Below are positions 1 through 8,308 of a DNA stretch of 64,000 nucleotides, in pieces (within the stretch, counting starts at the first letter, position 1; every line of letters starts with the position of its first letter). The notes below the pieces were generated by a model that had not been told where the DNA came from, made no database searches, and was given only the letters and a program-made list of their open reading frames with translations. The translations under genes were made by a program, and so were the position numbers. This stretch comes from Candidatus Gastranaerophilales bacterium (GTDB taxonomy: Bacteria; Cyanobacteriota; Vampirovibrionia; Gastranaerophilales; Gastranaerophilaceae). Location: positions 186,001 through 250,000 of the forward strand of contig CALUXU010000002.1 in assembly GCA_944324825.1 (NCBI GenBank), given 5' to 3'.

Positions 1-18
1 TAGCAAGGGAGTTTTTAA

Positions 19-2493
19 ATGAACGAAAATTATTTTCCTCAAGAATTAGAAAAAAGATGGCAAAAGTATTACGAAGAAAACGATGTTTTTAAGACAACAG
101 ATGACTCTGACAAACCGAAATACTATGCTCTTTCAATGTTCCCTTATCCTTCAGGGAAACTTCATATGGGACACGTCAGAAACTATACAATAACGGACGT
201 TATTGCGCGTTTCAAAAAGTTAAACGGATTTAATGTACTTCATCCGATAGGCTGGGACAGCTTCGGGCTTCCGGCAGAAAATGCAGCCATGCAGCACGGT
301 GCAAATCCTGCCGTATGGACGGATGAAAATATTGCATATATGACAGGACAGCTCAAACGTCTTGGAATCTCTTATGATTGGGACAGAGAAGTTACAACCT
401 GTAAAGAAGATTATTACAGATGGACTCAATGGATATTTTTACAATTATACAAAAAAGGTTTGGCATATAAAAAAGAGGCGGCCGTAAACTGGTGTGAAAA
501 ATGCGGTACCGTACTTGCAAACGAACAGGTTATTGACGGCAAATGCTGGAGATGCGACAGTGTTGTAGAAAAGAAATATCTGTCACAATGGTTCTTTAAA
601 ATTACAGACTACGCAGAATCACTTTTGAAGGATTTAGATAAACTAAAAGGCTGGGGCGATAATGTTAAAACAATGCAAGCCAACTGGATAGGAAAATCTC
701 AAGGTGCGATTTTAAAATTCAAAGTCGTAGAAAAAGATTTGGAAATCCCTGTATATACAACAAGGCCTGATACTGTTCACGGGATTACATATCTGGTCGT
801 CGCACCTGAATATAAAGATATAGAAGAACTTACAACACCTGAAAATAAACAGGCAGTTGAAGAATATAGAGCAAACGCACGTAAATTAACAGAAATCGAA
901 AGACTTTCAACAGAGAGAATCAAAACAGGTGTTCCTTTAGGTACACACTGTATCAATCCGTTTACCGGAGAAAAATTCCCTCTCTGGACTGCTGACTATG
1001 CTCTTGTTGAATACGGAACCGGTGCTGTAATGGCGGTTCCTGCACACGATACACGTGATTATGATTTTGCAAAAAAATACAATCTGCCAATAAAGGTCGT
1101 TATCCAAAATCCTGAAAATCCTAGTGACTGTTCGGAAGCGGCTTACGTAGAAGAAGGTGTTCTTGTTAATTCAAATGAATTTGACGGAATGAAGAACACT
1201 GATGCGAAAAAAGCGATTACTCAAAAAGCGGTTGATAACGGATACGGAGAATTTAAAACACAGTATAGACTCCGTGACTGGTTAATTTCACGTCAAAGAT
1301 ACTGGGGTGCTCCAATCCCTGTTGTATATTGTGACAAATGTGGAATACAACCGGTACCGGAAGACCAGCTGCCTGTAAGATTACCGGAAGATGTAGATTT
1401 CTCGGTCGTCGGGAAATCTCCTATAACAACTTCTCCGACATTCCAGGATACAGTATGTCCTGTATGCGGCGGGCATGCAAGACGTGAAACCGATACAATG
1501 GATACGTTTGTATGTTCAAGCTGGTACTATTTAAGATATGCAGATCCGCATAATACGAATCTGCCATTCTCTAAAGAACTTGTTAATAAATGGCTGCCTG
1601 TTGACCAATATGTCGGCGGTATTGAACACGCTATTTTACACTTGTTGTATTCAAGATTCTTTACTAAAGCATTAAGAGATTTAGGTTTACTTGATTTTGA
1701 TGAGCCTTTTAGTAACCTTCTGACTCAAGGTATGGTTCTAAAAGACGGTTCTAAAATGTCAAAATCCAAAGGTAATACGGTAGACCCTGATGAAATATTT
1801 GAAAACTACGGAGCAGATACGGCAAGATTATTTATTCTGTCTGATTCACCTCCGGCAAGAGATTTCGATTGGTCTGATGCAGGGGTTGAAGGCTGTTATA
1901 AATTCCTCAACAGGGTTTGGAAATTATTCTCAAATAATCAGGAATATATAACGCTTGATTACAAACTTCCGGAAAAATTAACAAAAGAAAATGACGATTT
2001 GGTAAGAGTTGTTCATATGGCAATAAAATCTATTACCAACGACATTTCGCACGATTTCCAATTTAATACGGTAATCTCAAGATACAGAGAACTTACAAAT
2101 GCTATCTATGATTGGAGAGGCAAAAAATCTGATTTGAATGAAGAGGATAAAGCTGTGTTCAGCTTTGCAGCAACTACTTTAATCAAACTGATGTCGCCGG
2201 TTACCGTGTTTATGGCTGATGAAATTTGGAAAGAATTGGGCTCTAAGACATCTATCCATGATGAAAAATGGTGTGAATACGACGAAAATCTGGCAAAAGC
2301 AAGTTCAATTACTTTAGTTGTTCAAATAAACGGAAAAGTAAAAGATAAAATAGAAGCAGATGAAAGTGTAAATGATGAAGAACTTAAATCAATTGCTCTT
2401 TCAAGCCAGAAAATAAAAGACCTGATTGAAGGTAAAACAATCGTCAAAACGATAGTTGTTCCCAAAAAATTGGTCAATATTGTTGTTAAATAA
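19..2493 (+). CDS. leuS: Leucyl-tRNA synthetase
   Basis: Charges tRNA-Leu with leucine in the cytoplasm. The 824 residues match the usual bacterial length. The class I HIGH motif reads HMGH at residues 49-52 and KMSKS lies at 579-583. Zinc-type CxxC pairs occur near residues 155-175 and again before the catalytic half closes. The editing domain (TTRPDT, then the GTGAVMAVPAHD block) is intact, and the C-terminal anticodon-binding and tail domains are complete. The ATG has a good AAGGGAG ribosome-binding site eight bases upstream, at the very edge of the window, so promoter and upstream neighbour are not visible. A strong bidirectional terminator follows directly. Nothing looks damaged. Confidence 0.97.
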   Translation: MNENYFPQELEKRWQKYYEENDVFKTTDDSDKPKYYALSMFPYPSGKLHMGHVRNYTITDVIARFKKLNGFNVLHPIGWDSFGLPAENAAMQHGANPAVWTDENIAYMTGQLKRLGISYDWDREVTTCKEDYYRWTQWIFLQLYKKGLAYKKEAAVNWCEKCGTVLANEQVIDGKCWRCDSVVEKKYLSQWFFKITDYAESLLKDLDKLKGWGDNVKTMQANWIGKSQGAILKFKVVEKDLEIPVYTTRPDTVHGITYLVVAPEYKDIEELTTPENKQAVEEYRANARKLTEIERLSTERIKTGVPLGTHCINPFTGEKFPLWTADYALVEYGTGAVMAVPAHDTRDYDFAKKYNLPIKVVIQNPENPSDCSEAAYVEEGVLVNSNEFDGMKNTDAKKAITQKAVDNGYGEFKTQYRLRDWLISRQRYWGAPIPVVYCDKCGIQPVPEDQLPVRLPEDVDFSVVGKSPITTSPTFQDTVCPVCGGHARRETDTMDTFVCSSWYYLRYADPHNTNLPFSKELVNKWLPVDQYVGGIEHAILHLLYSRFFTKALRDLGLLDFDEPFSNLLTQGMVLKDGSKMSKSKGNTVDPDEIFENYGADTARLFILSDSPPARDFDWSDAGVEGCYKFLNRVWKLFSNNQEYITLDYKLPEKLTKENDDLVRVVHMAIKSITNDISHDFQFNTVISRYRELTNAIYDWRGKKSDLNEEDKAVFSFAATTLIKLMSPVTVFMADEIWKELGSKTSIHDEKWCEYDENLAKASSITLVVQINGKVKDKIEADESVNDEELKSIALSSQKIKDLIEGKTIVKTIVVPKKLVNIVVK

Positions 2494-2495
2494 TA

Positions 2496-2526
2496 AAAAA
2501 AGCCGGATATTTAATCCGGCTTTTTA
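2496..2526. terminator. Bidirectional rho-independent terminator
   Basis: GCCGGAT at 2502-2508 pairs with ATCCGGC at 2514-2520, flanked by an A-run and a T-run. It separates leuS from the convergent gene at 2527. The same stem sequence recurs after valS (62223-62253). Confidence 0.93.
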
Positions 2527-2922
2527 TTAAACATTTTTATCATCATTAGTAAATCGTTGTCTATATCCGTCTAAGGTATCATATACTTCCATTCCCGTCC
2601 AAATTCTTTTTCCCCATTTCAGAGCTTCTTCACCGAATTTTTTTGCCTCTTCCGGATTAAATTTTGCACCCAAAGTTTGATTTTGAAGTGCAAGCTGCTT
2701 CATTCCATTTTCAGGTGTTGATGAAGAAATAAATTTATCGTTTGGATCCATCATAATCGGCTGCTGCTTCTGCGGTTGTTTTTCAAATCTGTCAGGAGCT
2801 TGTGCTTGAGCTTTCAGACCGGCTTTAGGGTCAGTAAGACAAAGCACAATAGGCGGAACATTTTCTGTACCGTTAGCCATAGTTGTAGGATTCATACTAA
2901 CATTCGGATTAAAATCAACCAT
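2527..2922 (-). CDS. Hypothetical protein, 131 aa, hydrophilic
   Basis: Unrecognised. The N-terminal 65 residues are rich in Asn, Thr, Pro and Gln and look disordered. The C-terminal half (about 85-125) is charged and probably helical, with a KKFGEEALKWGKRIWTG stretch. There is no signal peptide or membrane segment. The start is supported by AAGGTGAT about nine bases upstream. It is convergent with leuS across the shared terminator and divergent from the gene at 3145. Composition resembles the other small unknown proteins in this part of the window, which suggests a lineage-specific set, but no function can be assigned. Confidence 0.6.
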   Translation of the reverse strand: MVDFNPNVSMNPTTMANGTENVPPIVLCLTDPKAGLKAQAQAPDRFEKQPQKQQPIMMDPNDKFISSSTPENGMKQLALQNQTLGAKFNPEEAKKFGEEALKWGKRIWTGMEVYDTLDGYRQRFTNDDKNV

Positions 2923-3144
2923 ACATCATCACCTTATATTAAAATAATACTACAATGATATAAAAACAAAAACTCTGAATTTTTTGCTTGAACCCTTGGT
3001 ATTATTACGTTTTGTATCGTTACATATAACGTTAGTATATATAAAATATGTAAATAATTGTAAAATTTGATATGAAAGATCTTGAAAAATGTTAAAAAAA
3101 GTTCTTAAATGGGAACATAGTAGTATAGAAGTGTTAGGAGAGCT

Positions 3145-3522
3145 ATGTATTTTTATATCAAACCGATAAATAACAATACATATTATAACCGCGAATCACT
3201 TGAATTGATTAAGAATTTGCAATCATTGGGTGTCGGAGCAACCGGCAGAATGTCAACAGACCGTCAGACATTACAGATTGCGGAATATCAAAAACTTAAA
3301 CAGACATTAGGTCCGTCAAATGAACAGAGAATCCAAAATGCTCCGGTTCAGTTTGATACAATGCTTCAAGCAGGCGCTCAGCCGCAAGCAGCAGAAGCTA
3401 TGGCAGGACAAAATGCTATAAGTGTACAAGGGATATCAGAAATTTCTAATGCTGCAAAAGAGCAAACAGGTGCAACACAGCTTGCAGAACTGAATAAGTA
3501 TATGCTGGGTATTGCAGCTTAA
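3145..3522 (+). CDS. Hypothetical protein, 125 aa, Gln/Ala-rich
   Basis: Unrecognised. An AGGAGAG ribosome-binding site lies six bases before the ATG. The first 40 residues are polar with a short helical segment. The rest is rich in Ala, Gln and Asn and likely helical, ending in ELNKYMLGIAA. There is no signal peptide or membrane span. The region from 2923 to 3144 upstream is AT-rich and carries a small dyad (CGTTA, 4 bases, TAACG at 3018-3031). No terminator is evident after the stop. Confidence 0.6.
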   Translation: MYFYIKPINNNTYYNRESLELIKNLQSLGVGATGRMSTDRQTLQIAEYQKLKQTLGPSNEQRIQNAPVQFDTMLQAGAQPQAAEAMAGQNAISVQGISEISNAAKEQTGATQLAELNKYMLGIAA

Positions 3523-3610
3523 GATTGGTTTTTGAGAGTTATTTCGTATAGGATTACTCCTGAAATAATCGTGCTTGTTATAATGCATCATCAAATTCTC
3601 TTCTTTTAAT

Positions 3611-3633
3611 AGTTATTATGTACAATAATAACT
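3611..3633. promoter_or_regulatory. Perfect 8-bp-arm dyad upstream of the 3665 gene
   Basis: AGTTATTA at 3611-3618 and TAATAACT at 3626-3633 are perfect inverted copies around TGTACAA. It lies 32 bases before the next start codon and lacks a T-run, so an operator or leader hairpin is likelier than a terminator. A TATAAT at 3579-3584 could be the -10 box of the same gene. Confidence 0.35.
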
Positions 3634-3664
3634 GTTTAATATAAAATGTAATAAAGGAGGGGAT

Positions 3665-3958
3665 ATGAATACTATTGACAAATCATCAACACATTTTAAA
3701 GGGCAATTTAAAATTAGTCTTAAAAGCTCAAACGATATTAAAGGTTTGTGTGAACTATCTCAATTGTGTAAGAAATATGATGACCGGTTTAAAAGTATCA
3801 GAATTTATACTGAAAACCCAACAAAAGGTTTAAAATTTGAAGATGGAGCATATTTAAGAAGTAAACTTATAGTTCCGGATAAACTCGATAATCAGATTAA
3901 CAGTATTTTGAAAAATAATAATATTGAATGCAAATATTTAGGCAGAAATAAAAAATAA
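3665..3958 (+). CDS. Hypothetical protein, 97 aa, N-terminal FKG motif
   Basis: Unrecognised. The ribosome-binding site AAAGGAGGGG is very strong. The protein is basic and mixed alpha/beta with no membrane segment. Residues 10-14 read HFKGQ, a short F-[KR]-G motif that recurs near the N-terminus of two other unknown proteins here (24464 and 33447). The C-terminus is lysine-rich. The gene ends three bases before the convergent gene at 3962, with no terminator between them. Confidence 0.6.
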   Translation: MNTIDKSSTHFKGQFKISLKSSNDIKGLCELSQLCKKYDDRFKSIRIYTENPTKGLKFEDGAYLRSKLIVPDKLDNQINSILKNNNIECKYLGRNKK

Positions 3959-3961
3959 ACG

Positions 3962-4558
3962 TTATTTTGATAATTTTTTACTCAACAGATTACTGCCAAC
4001 AATAATAAGAGCAGATGCACCTATTACAAATAGCATATCAAATATTATACGTTTTTTCTGCCATTCTTTCGCGGCATTTATATCTTTGTGTTTATCAGAA
4101 ACAAGATAAGTCTGTCCTTTGTTGTCATTTTCGAGTCTATAGCCTTCAGGTAGTTTGTTTGATAAAAATTTTCCGCTGCTCTTTAATTTTTCAGCTTTTT
4201 CATCGGAAAGTTTTACAAGTTTTATCTGAGATGGCAGAACCCCGTCTTTTACCTTTTTCCCAAGAGGAAGATTTATCTCTCTATGCACTGCCTTCAGGTA
4301 ATATCCATTAGGTAATTCCCGTTTAGTATTTAAATTCGCAATCTCATCGTTCGTGAATTTATCTTTCAGTTTCTTGAAACCTGCAAATGAATAATTAGGA
4401 TTTTCAAGACGCATTTTCTTTTTCCCCTGAACACGCCCATCAAATGTATCGTACTGAATTTGCGAAGGAACAGAAGACGAAGCTGCCGATTGTGGGGCAG
4501 AAGTGCTTCTTATATTATTAAATACATCGTTTTGTCTAAAAGTTAAACCTTTTACCAT
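3962..4558 (-). CDS. Hypothetical C-terminally anchored membrane protein, 198 aa
   Basis: Unrecognised. The first 60 residues are polar, including a Ser/Ala/Gln-rich linker. Residues 60-165 are charged and carry two similar segments around NGYYLKAV and EGYRLEND, possibly an internal repeat. A single hydrophobic helix (about 172-191) followed by a short basic tail suggests tail anchoring with the bulk in the cytoplasm. GAGGT lies about eight bases upstream of the ATG. The N-terminus, MVKGLTFRQN, lacks a signal peptide. Confidence 0.6.
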   Translation of the reverse strand: MVKGLTFRQNDVFNNIRSTSAPQSAASSSVPSQIQYDTFDGRVQGKKKMRLENPNYSFAGFKKLKDKFTNDEIANLNTKRELPNGYYLKAVHREINLPLGKKVKDGVLPSQIKLVKLSDEKAEKLKSSGKFLSNKLPEGYRLENDNKGQTYLVSDKHKDINAAKEWQKKRIIFDMLFVIGASALIIVGSNLLSKKLSK

Positions 4559-4675
4559 TTACTAACCTCATTTATATAAAACATATTATGATATTTTTTT
4601 GCCGGTTTATTACAAATTTTAAACAAAAAAATTATATGAGATATAAATACAAAAACTCAAAAATATCAACAAATG

Positions 4676-4704
4676 TTGAAAATACTTATTTAATTTGCTA
4701 AAAT
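4676..4704 (+). promoter_or_regulatory. Sigma-70-type promoter giving a leaderless mntA mRNA
   Basis: TTGAAA at 4676-4681, a 17-base spacer, then TAAAAT at 4699-4704 with TG one base before it (extended -10). Six bases separate the -10 box from the ATG at 4711, so the predicted +1 is the A of the start codon. No ribosome-binding site is present. Confidence 0.7.
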
Positions 4705-4710
4705 TTCAAT

Positions 4711-5031
4711 ATGATAGAAGATATTAATAATGTAATCAATGAATTAAAAATACTTTTAAAAAATAAATATTCTGATTTTTTAGGACTCTATTTGTATGGT
4801 TCATATGCTAAAGGCACAGCCAAAAAAAATAGTGATATTGATATAGTTGCTTTATTTAAAGATGAAATAACAAAAGAAAAGAGATATTCCATTTATGACA
4901 TACTAATGGAGATTGAATATAAACTTGATGTTTTATTTGATTTTCATCCAATGACAACTAATGAATTAAAAAGCAATCCGGTATTTTTTGATGAAGTGAC
5001 CAATAAAGGAATTTATTATGCAGGAAGCTGA
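4711..5031 (+). CDS. mntA: MNT-type nucleotidyltransferase, antitoxin of an MNT/HEPN pair
   Basis: Minimal nucleotidyltransferase of the DNA polymerase beta fold. The signature GS at residues 30-31, ten residues, then DID at 42-44 is intact, and a third acidic position lies in KLDVLFDF. In characterised HEPN/MNT modules this protein neutralises the HEPN ribonuclease by adding AMP to it; that role is inferred here from family and partner. It overlaps the HEPN gene by 14 bases, implying translational coupling. There is no Shine-Dalgarno sequence, and the promoter places transcription start at the ATG. At 106 residues the length is normal. Confidence 0.85.
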   Translation: MIEDINNVINELKILLKNKYSDFLGLYLYGSYAKGTAKKNSDIDIVALFKDEITKEKRYSIYDILMEIEYKLDVLFDFHPMTTNELKSNPVFFDEVTNKGIYYAGS

Positions 5032-5413
5032 TAGAGAAATATTGATAATGCGTGCATTGGAAAAATCTGACGAAGCTATCCAAACAGCAAGATTAAATTT
5101 AGATAATAACTTGCTATCCGCATCACAAAACCGAATATATTACGGGATATTTTATGCCGTAAATGCTCTTGCGTATAAATATAATTTTATTACATCAAAA
5201 CATGGACAGCTTTTATCTTGGTTTAATAAAAAATTTATACATGAAGATAAAGTTTTTGATAAAGAATTATTTAAAATATATAAATACAACTTTGAAAACA
5301 GACAAAAAACTGATTACGACTTTATTTATAAACCTATTAAAGAAGATTTGGAAATATCTTACCGGGATGCACTGTATTTTATCGAATGCGTAAAAAAATA
5401 TTTACAACAGTAA
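5018..5413 (+). CDS. HEPN-domain protein (UPF0332-like), toxin partner of MntA
   Basis: All-helical HEPN domain of the UPF0332 type. It shows the conserved RIYYGIFYAVNAL segment at residues 39-51, a KHG at 61-63, a central F..KF motif and a closing NRQKTDYDF. Members of this superfamily are often RNases paired with an MNT protein. The RxxxxH RNase motif of the HepT/DUF86 branch is not seen, so toxin activity is less certain. Translation probably depends on mntA because of the 14-base overlap. A terminator follows. Confidence 0.78.
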   Translation: MQEADREILIMRALEKSDEAIQTARLNLDNNLLSASQNRIYYGIFYAVNALAYKYNFITSKHGQLLSWFNKKFIHEDKVFDKELFKIYKYNFENRQKTDYDFIYKPIKEDLEISYRDALYFIECVKKYLQQ

Positions 5414-5447
5414 AATTATTTTAAAGAATTTGATGATATAAATAAAC

Positions 5448-5494
5448 AAAAAAAAGATGCGGATTATGAAAATCATATCCGCACCTTTTTAATT
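5448..5494. terminator. Bidirectional terminator between HEPN gene and ppdK
   Basis: A GATGCGGATTATG arm and its near-complement CATATCCGCACC flank a short loop, with an A-run on one side and a T-run on the other. It serves the two convergent genes. Confidence 0.88.
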
Positions 5495-5508
5495 TATCAT
5501 TGAATTAA

Positions 5509-8178
5509 TTAAGCATTAACTAATTCACGAGCCTTTTGAGCCTCAACAACAGCTTGAGCAGCTGCAAGTTTTGCTTGAGGAACTCTGAATGGAGAACAAG
5601 ATACATAGTTCAATCCGATTCTGTGACAGAATTTAACTGAATCAGGGTCTCCGCCGTGTTCACCGCAAACACCGCCGATTAAGCTTGGATTAACAGCCTT
5701 ACCTTTTTCCATTGCCATTTCGATTAATTGACCAACACCTTCTTGATCTAATGTTTCGAATGGGTTAGCAGGTAAGATTTTTTGTTCTACATAGTTCTTC
5801 AAGAACTTACCTTCAGCATCATCTCTTGAATAGCCGAATGTCATTTGAGTTAAGTCGTTTGTACCGAATGAGAAGAATTCTGCGTGTTCAGCAACTTTAT
5901 CAGCTGTTAATGCTGCACGAGGAATTTCAATCATTGTACCGAATTTGTAAGCAATTTCGATACCTTTTTCTCTCATAACGTCTTTAGCTACTCTTACAAG
6001 AATTGCTTCAGCTGTTTTTAATTCGTTAACGTGACCAATCAAAGGAATCATTACATAAGGATGAACTTTGTAACCTTCTTTTGCTAAGTCACAGCAAGCT
6101 TCAAAGATAGCTCTTACTTGCATTTCGTTGATTTCAGGATAAGTTAATCCTAAACGGCAGCCACGTAAGCCCATCATAGGGTTAGATTCTGACAATCCTT
6201 CAACTGTTTCAAGTAATTTTGCATCTTCTGAATAGTCTTGACCCAATGCTTTTTTAGTAGCAACTTTTTCAATCAATTCAACCTTAGAAGGTAAGAATTC
6301 ATGTAAAGGCGGGTCTAAAAGTCTTACTGTAAGTGGTTTATCACCTAATGCTTTAAACATAGCATAGAAATCATTGTATTGCATTGGTAACAAGTGGTCT
6401 AAAGCTTCTTTTCTAGCTTCAGGAGTACCTGCAATAATCATTTTTTGTACCCAAGGTAATCTGTCAGGATCCATGAACATGTGTTCTGTTCTGCAAAGAC
6501 CAACACCTTCAGCACCGAATTTCAATGCGTTTTCGATATCTTTTGGAGTATCAGCGTTAGCTTCAACTGTCATGGTCTTGATTTCATCAACCCAACCAAA
6601 GAATGTTGTGAAGTTTTCATCAATACCTGCATCAACAAGTTTAACAGCCCCTGCCATAACTTCACCGGTACCACCATCAAGAGAAATAATATCATCTTTG
6701 TGGTAAACAGTTCCGTCAGCACCTGTTAATGTTTCGTTTTCTAAGTTGATAACTAAGTCTTCACAACCTGATACGCAAGGTTTACCCATACCTTTTGCAA
6801 CAACTGCTGCGTGAGATGTTGCACCGCCTCTAAGTGTCAATACACCTTGAGCAACAGCCATACCGTGGATATCATCCGGACAAGTTTCAATTCTTACAAG
6901 AATAACTTTTTCACCGTTTCCGCCACGTTCTGCAGCTTCTTCTGTATCAAATACAATCTTACCAACAGCAGCACCAGGAGAAGCGTTTACACCTCTTGAA
7001 ATCAAGTGTGCTTCTTTCTTAGCTTGAGTATCAAAGTTTGGTAATAAGATTTGGTATACAGAATAAGGATCAACTAATTGAATAGCACGTTCTTTTGTAA
7101 TGATACCTTCATTGTACATATCTACAGCAATTTTAACTGCAGCTTTTGCAGTTCTTTTACCGTTACGAGTTTGAAGAATCCATAATTTACCGCGTTCAAT
7201 AGTGAATTCCATATCTTGAACATCTTTATAGCCTTGTTCAAGTTTTTTAGCAATATCAACGTATTGTCTGTATAAATCAGGCATTTCTGTTTCTAATTGT
7301 GCAATTTGTTTTGGTGTTCTAATACCTGCTACAACGTCTTCACCTTGAGCGTTTGTTAAGTATTCACCGTAGAATTTGTTTTCACCTGTTGCAGGGTTTC
7401 TTGTGAATGAAACACCTGTTGCACAGTCATCACCCATATTACCGAATACCATTGTTTGAACGTTTACAGCGGTACCGTAATTGTGGTCGATTTTGTTCAT
7501 GTTTCTGTAAGCAACAGCACGAGGAATATTCCAAGATCTGAATACTGCTTCAATTGCTTCTTGTAATTGAACGTATGGATCTTGAGGGAATTCTTTTCCT
7601 GTTACTTCTTTAATAACGTTTTTGTAGATAGGAATCAAAGATCTCCAGCCGTCAGCTGAAACTTCTGTATCTGATTTTACGCCTTCTCTTGCTTTAACTT
7701 TTTCTACTTCTGATTCGAAGTATTTTTGTCTGTCCATTTCCCATGCAACAGAACCGAACATTGTTAAGAAACGACGGTATGAATCGTAGCAGAATCTAGG
7801 ATTGTTTGTTAATCTAATCATAGCTTCTACTGTGTCATCATTCAAACCTAAGTTTAAGATTGTTTCCATCATACCAGGCATTGAAATTCTAGCACCTGAA
7901 CGTACAGATACCAATAACGGATTATTGCTGTCGCCGAATTTCTTTCCTGCTTGTTCTTCAACGTCTTTTAAAGCTCTCTTAACTTCATCCATCAAACCTT
8001 CAGGCATTTTGTTGCCGTGATTGATGTAATCCATACAAGTTTCTGTTGTGATAGTTAACCCTGGAGGTACAGGTAAACCTAAATTTGTCATTTCTGCAAG
8101 GTTAGCACCTTTACCACCAAGAAGGTTACGCATATCGGCATTTCCTTCTCTGAATAGCCACACTCTTTTTTCTGCCAT
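5509..8178 (-). CDS. ppdK: Pyruvate, phosphate dikinase
   Basis: Interconverts PEP, AMP and PPi with pyruvate, ATP and phosphate. In a fermenter it usually runs toward ATP, giving a PPi-linked final step of glycolysis. The N-terminal nucleotide-binding domain, the swivelling phosphohistidine domain (GGATSHAAVVAKGMGKP, His near residue 455) and the C-terminal PEP-binding barrel with GGVCGEHGG are all present. I start it at the ATG at 8178 (MAEKRVW, 889 aa): AAAGGAG lies just before it, whereas an upstream in-frame ATG at 8199 has none. A terminator separates it from pckA. The PPi-type phosphofructokinase at 47090 fits the same PPi-based pathway. Confidence 0.97.
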   Translation of the reverse strand: MAEKRVWLFREGNADMRNLLGGKGANLAEMTNLGLPVPPGLTITTETCMDYINHGNKMPEGLMDEVKRALKDVEEQAGKKFGDSNNPLLVSVRSGARISMPGMMETILNLGLNDDTVEAMIRLTNNPRFCYDSYRRFLTMFGSVAWEMDRQKYFESEVEKVKAREGVKSDTEVSADGWRSLIPIYKNVIKEVTGKEFPQDPYVQLQEAIEAVFRSWNIPRAVAYRNMNKIDHNYGTAVNVQTMVFGNMGDDCATGVSFTRNPATGENKFYGEYLTNAQGEDVVAGIRTPKQIAQLETEMPDLYRQYVDIAKKLEQGYKDVQDMEFTIERGKLWILQTRNGKRTAKAAVKIAVDMYNEGIITKERAIQLVDPYSVYQILLPNFDTQAKKEAHLISRGVNASPGAAVGKIVFDTEEAAERGGNGEKVILVRIETCPDDIHGMAVAQGVLTLRGGATSHAAVVAKGMGKPCVSGCEDLVINLENETLTGADGTVYHKDDIISLDGGTGEVMAGAVKLVDAGIDENFTTFFGWVDEIKTMTVEANADTPKDIENALKFGAEGVGLCRTEHMFMDPDRLPWVQKMIIAGTPEARKEALDHLLPMQYNDFYAMFKALGDKPLTVRLLDPPLHEFLPSKVELIEKVATKKALGQDYSEDAKLLETVEGLSESNPMMGLRGCRLGLTYPEINEMQVRAIFEACCDLAKEGYKVHPYVMIPLIGHVNELKTAEAILVRVAKDVMREKGIEIAYKFGTMIEIPRAALTADKVAEHAEFFSFGTNDLTQMTFGYSRDDAEGKFLKNYVEQKILPANPFETLDQEGVGQLIEMAMEKGKAVNPSLIGGVCGEHGGDPDSVKFCHRIGLNYVSCSPFRVPQAKLAAAQAVVEAQKARELVNA

Positions 8179-8267
8179 CGTTTTCTCCTTTTTGAACATA
8201 AAAAACTACCGAAAGTATTATATCACAAACAAAAAAAAATATTGCAAGTAGAAGTATATACTATATT

Positions 8268-8301
8268 AAAAAAGCCTTACAATTGACTGTAAGGCTTTTT
8301 T
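8268..8301 (-). terminator. Terminator after pckA
   Basis: GCCTTACA at 8274-8281 pairs with TGTAAGGC at 8288-8295, bounded by A- and T-runs. It uncouples pckA from ppdK. Confidence 0.93.
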
Positions 8302-8308
8302 AAAGATT

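Noticed and set aside
5163-5393. 76-residue reading frame inside the HEPN gene
   Set aside because: Same-strand shadow frame with no ribosome-binding site; the HEPN frame has clear family motifs.
6374-6706. 110-residue reading frame opposite ppdK
   Set aside because: It lies fully inside ppdK on the other strand with no translation signal; ppdK is unambiguous.
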